Under the pieces are notes generated by a model, which was not told the origin of the DNA, did no database searches, and worked only from the letters and a program-made list of their open reading frames with translations. From Chlamydomonas sphaeroides (Eukaryota; Chlorophyta; Chlorophyceae; Chlamydomonadales; Chlamydomonadaceae): a DNA stretch of 64,000 bases. How positions within the stretch are numbered: position 1 is the stretch's first letter; each line of letters begins with the position of its first letter. Both the position numbers and the translations under genes were made by a program. Positions 12,401 to 24,400 of the stretch are shown in pieces. The stretch lies in assembly GCA_001662425.1 (NCBI GenBank), contig BDDC01000229.1, forward strand, positions 5,221 to 69,220, given 5' to 3'.

Positions 12401-15400
12401 TGTGCTGTGCCCTCCGCGTGCTGCTGATGACGCTGCAGGTGGCTGTGTCGACGGGTGCAGGCGCGTTCAGCCCCATGGTGGCCTGGCTGGACCTGACCGG
12501 CACGGAGAACGCCATCGAGTGCGTCCGGGCTGTGCAGGGGTGGCGGGGTTGGGGGGGGATGAGTCCAGGAGAATGAACGCCATCAAGTGTGTTTCGCGCT
12601 GCGTGTGTGACGTGGACCGCGGCGGTGTCCCCGGGTGTGCCCCGCCTGCGCAGTGTGACCAACTCTACCGCGCGCGCCTACCAGTTCATCGACGTCACGG
12701 GCGACAAGGCGGCCGACCTGGTAGGACCTGTTTCCTGGGGCACTGCCACTGGGGCACTGCCAGTTGAAGGCGGCCAACCTGGTGGGGCGGTGTTCCGCAG
12801 ATAGACGAGCAACGCATACATACCGATACCCATAGAATGAAATTGTAGACGCGCAGACAGTCCCTGCATATCGATGTCCACGTACGGGTATTATCGTAGA
12901 TGATGCGTGTGGTGTGAGTATCGGCTATGCACGCGTCGTGACGTGGTAGTGGTGGGCGTGGTGTGGGCCGGGGTTTGGGCCGGGCGTAGGCACCAAACAC
13001 CATATAAGATCGCAGCATCGATGCTCGTTGTTATACATAAGGACTGCATAAGAGCTGTGAATGAACGCCGCGCTGCCCGTCATTTGCACCTTGGCTCGCT
13101 GCAGGTCATGTTTGACCGGGAGGCGCTGCGCCTGGCCTACATGCCTAGCGACCGCATTGGCAGCTTCCTGGACGGCAAGTGGCAGGCTGACACGGCGGCA
13201 TAGCAGCATATCGGATGGATGCTGTGGGGTGTGGGTCCATCCTGGGGTTTGGGGGCTGGCATGAGTAGGCGTGCGTGTGGGGCTGACACGGCGATGCGCC
13301 CGCCCCGCACGCAGACGAGGACGGTGACGGTGTCACCTGGTACGAGATGAACGGCATCAGTGCGCGGTGAGGGGTTTTGTTCTCATTTCGTAATGTAGAT
13401 AATTAGATGTACGAATAATGATACAAGATTCGTACATGTGGATGGATTGCATACACCCCGTATGCCCACCGTTGGGCACACGCAAGGCAAGCACCATCAT
13501 ATTCACCGCCAGTCCCCGAGGCCCTCCTGAGACCATTTGGCTGCGCTTGTCAGGCCCCTGACGCCGCCACAAACATGGCCCCATGCCTTGCTGACTGATG
13601 ACGCATAGCGGATGTTCGTGTCCACCTCGCCCCACCCCCGCCCCCGCCCCCGCCCCCGCCCTGCCCTGCAGCTGCCAGTCGCTGGGCGAGGACTGCTTCT
13701 TCCTGGCCGCGGACATGAACGACGACGGCCTCAACGACGCGGTGTTGGTCTACCTGGACCGCCTCACCGCCGACCGCGAGGTCTACCTCACCTTCTCCGC
13801 CTACTCGCCGCCCGCGCCGCTGCGCTGGCAGATCAACCAGGTACGTACGGGCCCAGGAGCGCAGCGCTGGGTTGCCGGGCGGTGGTGTATTTGCTTGAAA
13901 TGTGTTATAGCCGTATGCCATCACACCATCTGAGCAGCCCAGCGGTCCTGCGCATTAATTCTTTGCAACACGAGCCGGTTGCCGCGCTGGGTTGCTTGCC
14001 AGCCGTTTGTTCATTTGAGATGTTACATAGCGCCATACGCAATTATCGCGGGCGGTCATGGTGGTCCGTCTATGCATGAATCCGCTGCGCTCACACCCCA
14101 CCCCCACAACTGGACATCCACAGGCTTCATACTTTCCCCGTGGCGCCTGCACGTCCCCGTTCGCGGCCGTGATGGGCAACTTCGTGGGCCGCCAAGGGCC
14201 GCTGGACGGCAGCACCGCCGGCACGCGCACGCCCCAGATGGCCTGCATCAGCTCCTACGACTCGCGCGTCTACGTCAGCGGCATGGGCACCTGGGGTGTG
14301 GTGCCGGGCGTGCCCAGCCAGGTGCGCGCTAGCAACCCATGCGGCATGTATGGATGTACTTATTTTCTTTTAAACTAGATATGTTTCCTGCAGCACGCAT
14401 CGATGGGCGTGGTGCCGGGCGTGCCCAGCCAGGTGCAGTGCCAGCGCCACTGCACTGCGGTATCCTGCAGTGCCTGCTGTTAGCACGAGGACGAGTGTTC
14501 GATTATGATTGTGGGCTGGATCCAGCCGACAGCAACTAAAGCTGGATGCTGTGAGCGCCTGGCCGCTGACCCTTCCTTGCATTGGCCGCATGCCTGGGGC
14601 CCGCAGGTGCACGTGAGCGATGTGGACCTGGACGGCCGCGACGACCTGCTGGTGTTTACCGAACAGGGCTCCTTCTACCTCATCTCCACCGGCAGGTGAG
14701 GGGGCGCGCGGGAGCGTACGTGTGCCTGCAGCGCAGCTGCGCGGGTGGTTGTTTGAATGTGTGCAACGCAGAGCGCCCCTGTCCCTGCCGTCGCAGCTCC
14801 TTCGAGAACGCCATCAGCACCGCGGCCTTCGGCGGCCCCGCCTCCATCAGCATCCCCGTGGCACGGACCAAGGGCCTTGGAGAGACCGACCAGAGTGGGT
14901 GCGGGCCACAATCACAACACCCCATGGCCGCAGTACGCTGCTCGCTCCGCTGGGTTTGTTCCAAGACGGTGCCAAAGCACGCACCTTGCGGACGACCGCA
15001 CTCCAGGCAACACCCATTGCCGTCCGTCCCCGGTCCCTTCCTTCCGCAGCTGCTGCGACTGTGGTCGCTGCGCCCGAGCCCATTGGCTCCGCGCCCATCG
15101 AGCAGCGCTGCTCCGGCCCCCGACGCCTGGTGGCCTACTTTAGCAACCGCCGCATTGACCGCAGCCTGTCGTGCACCGGAGCCCGCGGCCTGGATAACCT
15201 GGAGAACCCCCTGGCCCGAGCGGCGGCCGCAACGCACGTCATCTTTGCCAGCGTCAAGCCCAACTTCGACGGCGTCAATGTGACGTTCGTCAACGACCGC
15301 GACCCCATGGTGCTTTCCTCCTTGGCGAGGTGAGCCGTCGCGCTCAGCTCGCTGGGCAGCTAGGTGCCCGTGCAAACGCATCGATAGATGCGTCACGCAC

Positions 15401-18400
15401 ATACAAGGCATGTGTAGCGAGCTGTTCGCATGCTTCCCGGGGACCCCGCCGCGCCGCCGCAGCAACCTCAAGGCGGCCAACCCCGACATCAAGGTCCTGG
15501 TCTCCGTGGGCGGCGCCGGCAACGACCTCGACTTTGCTCGTCTCATGGTGAACGAGCCGGACCTGTACACGTAAGCCACAGGGAATGGGTGTAGCCCAGC
15601 CTGCTGTACGCAGCCTCACCCGCTGCGCAGCTGGATGGCGTGTTGGCCCGTGCGTGCTGCACCTAACCGCCGTGGCCCAACCAACCCAACGACCGGCCCT
15701 TATCCACCTAAGCTAACTGCCTTTTGCCGCAGCTTCGCCAACGCCACGGCCAAGTTGCTGGTGGACAACAACCTGGATGGCCTGGAGCTGAGCTGGCCGT
15801 CGATGGTGGTGGACCAGGTGTGTGCGGCGCCCGGTATTACGCTTTACTTCATTTTATCTTCACATATGTATCGCATTCGTTACATTACGCGTATCATGCG
15901 CTGGTGTGTAAGGCATAGCATAGTATGCTTGGTAGTATGCAACATGTGTGGCACTGGGGATGAGGCACGCATATCATCATCCTCATCACTGCTTCCTGCT
16001 GCGTCCGCCCGTGTGTGTGCTCGCTCTCGGCCGACGCCTCCACCACGCTCACAGGTCCTGGGCTATGTGGGGCTGCTGGAGGCGCTGGAGGCCGCCATGC
16101 TGCCGTACAACAAGCTCATCGCGGTGTCCATCCCGCCACGGGAGGTGTTCCTGGCACTGCCCTGGAACCTGCTCAGCCCCTTTGTCGACATGATCAACCT
16201 GCAGGGCTTCGACATCGACGGCGACGAGGTGCAGACTTGGAGGCCGCGGACGGGCACCACCAGGGTCGCAGGCGGCGCTAGGCTGTGTGTTTTCGAGCGG
16301 ACACACGTGTTCATAAAAGCCAAGCAGCCCCGCCGTTATTCCCGGAACCATAACGCCAGTCAAAGCCCGCCGCCCCTCGCTCGCTCGCCGCTCGCTTGCC
16401 TGGCCAGGTGCTGGGCACGGTGCCGTACATTGAGTCGCCGCTATTCTCATGCACTGAGACCACCAGCATGAGCGTCAACACGCTGCTGGACAAGGTGGGT
16501 TGGAGCATGTGTGTGTGTATGTGTGTTTGCAACAACGACAAGGATCCACATGCAGCCTGTCGCCGACCATTGCCGGCCGTGCTTGGGCCGCGCGTCGACC
16601 GAATGCTGCCAGGGGCCTGATGCAACCTGCGCCCGGCCGCGGATTCATCCCGCGATCAATCGAACATCCGCGCTGTGCCCTGGGCCCTATCCCCCTCCAT
16701 CCTACAGCTGCTGGCCGCTGGTGCGCCGCCCGGCATGGTCAACCTGATCAACCCCACGCTGGGCAGGACCTACGTGCTGGACTCGGACGGCTTTGTCGGC
16801 GGTGAGTCAGTCTCCCAATCCAAGGGAAGCTTGATATACATAGATACGAGTAGTATCAGTCCTACATACAGGGAGAGTGGCAACGAAACATGTCGGGGTT
16901 GTCAAGGGATGGGAGCAGGAAACTGCAGAGCGCGCCAGCTGGGCGACGATGCACACATGTGAGGCCGCCGCCTCTGCCTCAAAATCCTCTTGCCAATGCT
17001 CCCCCTTCGCCCTCCCGCCCAGGCCCCGGCTCCCCAGGCCCCTGCATGGGGTCCGAGGGCTACCTGGACCAGGCCGAGGTCCGGCTGCTGGTGCCGCCCG
17101 CCTCCGCCCGCCTGGACCTGGAGGCCTTCACAAACTACGTGAGGCGGGCCGTGGTGCATGGCGAACAGTAAAAAACATTGGATAGGTGTAGACTGCCAGT
17201 GTGCGTGTTAGTTTCTGCTTGTTTGAGGCATGCATGACATTGCGGCTTGCAAGATCGAGAGGCGTTCACAAGCTACGTGAGGCGTGGCATGTGACTGTTG
17301 CGTCTCGGCGGCATATGATTGTGCCTGGTGTTATTGCGACTGAGTAATACAATAATCATATGTTGATGTGCACATCGTGACATCGTGGCATCGCTCCCAC
17401 CCCGCTGCACAGGTGTACATCGACAAAACGTTCTTTGTGCAGTTCGATGATGCCTTCACCCTCAGCAACAAGGTGAGTGCATGGCGGAAGATGGCTGCAG
17501 CTGCGGCTCATGGGTACTCATGGGGAGTGAGGGCTGCACTGGACGCACTAGCTCGGTAGCTCCCCACGACCAAGGCAGCCAGCTACATGGTTACCACCAT
17601 CCTTGGCTTCCATCTCCAATCCACGTGCCAACATCCTTGATTTCATCTCCAATGCACACATGTTGCGTACCGTACATGTCGAGCGTACTCCCGCGGCCCC
17701 TCCTCACCCACGCGCAGGTCTGCTTTGCACACCACCACTGCCTGGGCGGTGTGGGCATGTGGGACGTGGACGGCGACACGTTCGGCGAGATGATGGGCGT
17801 GCTGCAGGTGGGTGATGCATCTGGGTGGATGGAAGTGCGCGCGCACCTCGTCGCCAGGGTGCACACCCATGGCATGTATGCACGTATGCGGCCAAGACAC
17901 ATGCGCCACACATCGCTCGACAGACGGCAGGTGGATCCAGTGAGCGCTGTCCTCGCTGCTCCCGTGTCCGGCTGTACTGCACTGCAGGGCGGCCTCCTCA
18001 GCGACCCCGCGGCATGCGAGCAGTACAACCCGCCAGAGTGAGTGAGGCGCAAAGGCGGCGCATGTAAACATGCGGAAACCACGGGATTTTGGAAACATAC
18101 CGTCGCTATCTATCAGGATGATTGCGTGCTCTAGATAGCCGGCAAGCGGTGGTGGCCGCCTGGGACGCCCATGTTACCCATGTGCTGCATGCTCCCTTCC
18201 TGACCCCTGACGCGCTGCCATCCCTTTGCATGTGCCCACCGCGCGCCCTCTGCCCGCAGGTGCAGCAACCTGGGTGCGTGGCGCCCATGGGTCCATCCAT
18301 AGGCAACCAGGGCGGCTGGCAGTCCGACCCAGGCATTGCGCGTGCACAGGCCCACACGCACGCAAGCATACACACTATATGTTGCCTATACCTGGACGCA

Positions 18401-21400
18401 CTCACCGTGCCTCTCGGAGCAATCGCACTTTGCTCGCTGTGCTGAGCTGCGGGGACCTTGTCTGGAGCGAGATCTGGCAACCGTGCTTCCGCCTCAAGGG
18501 GTCCCTTGAAGCTAAGAGGCATGCGCTTGCTTCACCGCAGTGACGTCGATCGGCACAACCGACATCGGGTCCTCCGAGCTGGTGTCGAGGGTGGGCTCCA
18601 TTGAGTTCAAGCTGTTCCAGGTGCGGCGGCGATGGCTGTGCTGTTTTATCTGCACCCATCCATGCGACTGCGTTGATCACGAGCGACCAAACCTGCATGA
18701 ACATGTCCGCGCCATCACGCTATATCACGACTTGACGATTACATATCTAGCATCACAGCGCCCCACTCGCATTCGCACGTTTGTCTCACGCACCGATCGC
18801 TCGGCGCAGGTCCGCAAGACCTGGTTGGATGCCGTGGCGCACTGCCGCGCCGCGGGCGGCAACCTGGCCTCTGTATTCAATCGCGCCGAGGCGGCCGCTG
18901 TGTTCAGTCTAATGGACAGTAAGCAAGCCGACTGTTAATAAACGTAGTCGTATAGTAGGCACAGGAGTGTACACGTCACGAATTAAGGGTTCATGCCCCG
19001 GCTCTCGTTTCCCGAGAGATAGACGTAGCGCACGTCAACGGTAGTAGATACCAACTCAGCGGTAACCTGCTGCCTTGCCTTGCTGGCCCCCACCCCAACC
19101 CTGCAGGCTGGGCCACGAGCGGCGAGCTGGGCGAGAGCGACCTCTTCTCCGACCGCGATGTGTCAGTGTGGCTGGGCGGCAGTGACTCGGCCACCGAGGG
19201 TGAGGGGCTGCAGGCCGCGATATCTTTCTGCTGAGGATGAGGATAAGGTTGCTTCTACTTAGGATGTGGATGCTGCCCGTACGGCACTGCTGCGTGGCAC
19301 GATAATTTGAGCCGTGACCGTAATACTCCCGCACATAGCCAGGCAATGGCCTCGTGACGTCTGCGGGCATTCGTATTCCACGCAGGTCACTTCCAGTGGG
19401 TCGACTCCGGGCGCGACATTAACTTCAACGTGTGGGCCCCCGGGCAGCCGGACGCCAGGTGTGGACGGGACGCAGGGTGCCGCAGCAGCGGTCAGCCTTG
19501 ATTCGGCGCAGTAGTGGGGGCACGTGGGCATGCGGGCACCGCGGACCCTGCAATGCGACGCCGGACACCATGTTCGGACGAGAGGTTCCGCAGCAGCGGT
19601 CGGCGTAAAATCGGCCGTGACGATGTGATTGGTGGGCTGTGGCTCCGAGACCAAGACCGAACCGTGGCCTCCGCCAACCCCTATTCGCCCCCTGCTGCTC
19701 GGCCGCAGGTTTGGTGCCGAGGACTGCCTCGCCGCCACCGTCACACTGGCTGGCAGCACCGGCGCAGCGCTGCGCGAGGTCATGGGCACACAGGCCGAGT
19801 GGTTCGACGTGTCCTGCTCCCTCAGCCTCCCCTTCATCTGCAAGCGTGAGTGTGCCAAGCTCCACTGCTCAGCACGCTGCTCGCTGAGATGCGGACTGTT
19901 CCTCTGGAGTGCGTGTTATCCTTAAAGCCTGCGCCGCTGCCCCCGGCCTCCACTCAACCCCCGCAGGCCAGCTGGGGCTGGACGAATCCTTCCTGCAGAC
20001 CCGCACCGTGGCCACCCCGCTGGCCCTGCTCATGGTGCTGCCGCCGGCGGCGGGCTCCGGCCAGGACAACCTGATGCTGCCCATGGCCGAGGCGCAGAAG
20101 GTCTGCCGCAGCTACGGGGTGAGTTGCGCCCGCGTGCGCTCCGTGAGTCCAATGCTTTGAATCACGTGTGGTGGCAGAGGGCGCCGCGTACGCATTCAGG
20201 ATAGAGAAGGGACCGCACAGAACACAGATAGACCGGCAATGCATGCGCGCTGCAGAGGCCTGTTGTGGCGCTCGACCTGCGCAGCCATCCTTCGCTGACA
20301 CGCCCGCCATCGCAGGCGGAGCTGCCCTCGCTGACCGACCCCTACGTCCGCGAGGAGCTCGTAACCGATCGCTACGACGAGGAGCTGCCCCGCAGCTTCT
20401 GGCTCGGCCTGCGCTCCTACGGTGACGGCATGGTGCGTTCAAACCGGGTGACCATCGTGTTCCTTTGCGTGGTTTGTTTGTTGCAAGCATCTGCCTCGCT
20501 GGGTAGGTTGGCCCTGGATTGAACCTGCCTGTCTGGTCTCGTCGTCTCGCCCCTGCTCTGTCTGGCAGCCCTACTGGACCGACGGCTCTCACTCGACGGA
20601 CGGCATCCTCAACGCCTGGGAGGCGGGCGAGTTTGGCCTGCACGCCTGCGCCGTGGTGGTGGGGCCGCAGGGCGCCAACCTCACCATCGGGGTGAGACAC
20701 CTGGCCGCAGGAGTGCTGGGAGCACCGCTCGTGTCCAGACGAGACGGTCGGTCGCACGCTTCGCCAGTGATCCGCCTGAACCGGGTCCGTCCCTCTTACG
20801 CAACGTGGCCGCAGGTCGACCGCATCTACAGCGTGTGGAACCCCAACGCCACCGAGGGAGCAATTGGCATCTCGCCACCACCGCCGGCACTGCCGTCGCC
20901 GCCGGCCCCGCCAAACATGCCGCCCTCGCCGCGGCCCCCGGGCCCGCTGGCTCCCAGCCCTCCACGCCCTCCCGCCAACGGCACCGAGCCGCCCAGCTCG
21001 GAAGACCAGGTCCTGCCTGATCCTCCGCCGCCATCGCCCAGCCCTCCGCCGCCGGCCCCTCGCGAGGTCACCTACTTTGTGCCCCAGGGCGTCTACACGG
21101 TGTCTTGCCAGGAGAAGATGCCCGTGGTGTGCTCAAAAGGCGAGTGACGTTGATCGCCGCAGATAGAACAGCGCACGGCCGCAAAACAACGCAGTTGGGC
21201 CGCTGCCGCTGGATCATGCAATGACCGGCCCCGCGCCCCTACCTGCCCCACATTTCCCTAACCTCGCAGCCACCACCTCCAACTCCCGCAAGCCGCAGTT
21301 CCACTGCCTTAGCCGCCCCAACGGCCTGGCCTACCCCGTGCCGGGCCGCTTCCTGGTCGAACGCCCGCTGACCGTGGGCGACGAGCGCGAGTGCATTGTG

Positions 21401-24400
21401 GCCTGCATGCTGGACAAGCGGTGCGAGATTGCTGAGTGTGGATGACTTTGTCTTGCAGCATAGCTAGCTGTTGTGTGTGTTCCAGGTTTGAATAGAACAG
21501 AACCCCACACGCGGCACAGCACGCCCCGGGTAGAGTGGCGCGTCGGCCGCGTGCAGATGAAATGCGGTTAGATGCGCCAGTGCAGAAGCGAAGCCCAGCG
21601 CCACCCAGAAGGTACCCCGTTCCCGGCCCAGCACGTGTGCGTGTTGTGTGCACGCATGTGTGGATTCGCAAAGGTAGGCGCAGGCTGCTGGCCGGCAAAT
21701 CCAGCACACCATCCTTCAGGTGCGCGACCCAGTGTGCACCTGGCCCACCTCCCCCGTTTGCCATCCCCCACGCCTCCCGCCGCAGCTGCACCTTCTTCAC
21801 CTACCTGCCGCTTGGCTACCCGTCCGCCGACACCGACACGGGTCCAGCGCCGCACTGCTTCCCCATGGCACGCGCCTGGGAGATCGGCCACAACGACATG
21901 GCCATGCGCATCGATCAGGTGGGCTGCCGTGTATGTGGCCGGTGTGGATGACATGTGCAAATGAAGCACAATAGTGGGGGTATCTTCTTATGGTCATGAT
22001 CAAGGGGCCGTGATGCACATCATTCGACGCGACTGTACAGTGCGGCTGGAGCCCTGGGTGGTCCGCCGCGAGGAGGTGTCTCAACAGGGTTGGGAAAGGG
22101 TTGATTGTGTGTTGTGATGGGGTTAATTGCAGCGGTGCAGCTTCGTGATGGCATGGCAGCGATGCCCATGCCACCATACATCCGACACTGCCGTACACCC
22201 TGCCGTACAGGTTGTGCAAGGCGACCGAGTGTGCTTCCGCAGCGATGGAGTGCTCGCCGGTGAGTCAACGCACGACAGCGAGTGCGCGCATGTATGGGCA
22301 ATGGTGCGTCGGTGTGTGTGTCTACCTCCGCGCCGGGGTCCTCCCGACGCCATATGTCCTTGAAGCCACGCTGCCGTCCCTTCCTCCCACTGCAGCCGAG
22401 ACCTTCGTGTTCCCCGATGAGTTGCTGGTCGACCCCCCGGCCGCCTTCAGCGCCCTGGCCGGCCAGACCGCGCCCACAACCACGCTCTCCACCGCCAACA
22501 CCTCCGTCCCGTTCGCGCTCATGTGCTCGGACGAGGGCGACGCCCCCGCCCTGGGCGCCATCACCCTGGTCCTGGCCTCGGCCAACGGTGCCGTGATGGA
22601 CCTGGGCGCCTCCTGCGCGGGCCGTGTGCTGGGCACTGAGCAGCGCGTGCTGGGCCGCACAGGCTCTGGCCTGGTGGCCTCGACCGGCGATTGCGGTGTA
22701 TCGGGCATCAGCGGCCTTGGCGGCGCGTACGACAGCGCCGGCATCTGCTCGGTGCGTGCCGACGTCGTACCAAAGCCCGTGTTTGTTTTATTGCTGCGAC
22801 GTGTAGCCTTGCAGTTGACCGAACCTGCGCGCTCCGAGCTCGCCTTGTCTTTGCCGACAAGTAAACACACACGCTTTACGCACATGCCCCGCAGCTGACG
22901 CTCAACTGCATTAACGGCGCTGATCTTTCGGTGCTGGCTCCCGAGCTGGGCCGGCCCTGCGATGTGGGCGGCACCTTCGAGTACCACTGCCCGGATGGCA
23001 TGACCGCCAACGGTATCCAGGTACGTGCGCCGGTTTATTGAGGCCGTGCAATTTGAAATGCGCATTATGTGCAGCCCTGCATTGCATTGCGTCGGCATGC
23101 TGCCCACTGTGCCTTGAGTCCATCCCTCACTCCCCGCATGCCTTCTGGCCCACGCCACACTCATGTGCATCGCAACACCTTTGCCCTTTTCCTCCTCTCC
23201 TCTCCCCTACCCTCCCCAGGGCACAGCGGCGCTGCTCGGCAACTCCACTGCTACCGCCATCTCCTCCGTGCGCCTCACCTGCGTCACCACGCCAGCCTTC
23301 CTCATCCCACCGCCGCCGCCACCTTCGCCGCCGTCCCCGCCCCGGCCTCCCATTCCGCCCATCACCACTTCGGGGCACCGACGAGCTCTCATCAATGACC
23401 CTGCCGGCGGCGACGCAATCGCCGCGATTGCGGAGAGCCTCGAGGTGCGGACTTGGCCGCTGGCAGGGAACTGTGAGATCGTAGCAGCAGCGAGACGAGC
23501 GAAGCGTGCCAAAGAGGGTATCATTATTCAATGGAGGTGAACCGAAAGATTGATGCTGGTGCGCTTGCACACCTGGTTCAGCAACTTCTCTCATCACACC
23601 ATCCAAAAGCACTACAGACCAATCAATGTTGCTCCGCCCCCAGGTGGATGAGGACATGGTGCTCAAGGCGGTGGTCGCTGCCTCGGCCGACATCAACGAG
23701 GACGTGGTCGCCATGGACCAGGCCATCACGCTGCCGGAGAGCTCGCTGGCGGGAGGCCGCCGTGCGCTGCTGCAGGTGAGGCCATAACCGCACTTGAAAG
23801 ATACTCGGAATACTCGGAAGCACTTGAAAGGAGCGGCCCTGAACCCTCCCTCGTGCCATGCCTCCCTGCCCTGTCTTACGTCACGCAGACGCAGTTCCAG
23901 TGTGTCTTTGAGGGCGGTGCCAATACCACCATCCTGGGTGAGGCCCCGAGGCGCATCATGCCTCACAATCTCTTATATTCATTATCTTGACATAGTCATA
24001 TATATGAAGTCTACATCGATATTTGATAACATGCAGCAGGGCACCGCCAACACCGCCATGCTGGTTACGTGAGGCCAGCGCTCCAAGCCAGCTCGCACGA
24101 TCTTACCAATGGAGCACGCAACGTCAACCGCTGCCATGCTCGAAGACAACCTCCAATCTTGGAAAGCCACTGACCCACTGGCCCCGGCCCTGGCCCTCGC
24201 ACCCATGCAGCGGACGACTTTCTTTTTGCGGGCAAGGTGTCGCAGCCGGGCGAGTGCTGCCCCATGTGCTTCAACGCCAGCCCCAACTATTATGGCTACA
24301 TTTTTGTGAGCCTCTACCAGGTGCGTTAGGACACGATTTCCAAATGCGGGTGTTCAATACCTACGTACAAGCAAGCCGTCGAGACACGCACGGCACGCCG

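Noticed and set aside
24030..24069. Apparent small exon with good acceptor and GTGAGG donor
   Set aside because: Including it breaks the phase between exon 55 and exon 56. It is a diverged copy of the exon 55 end.
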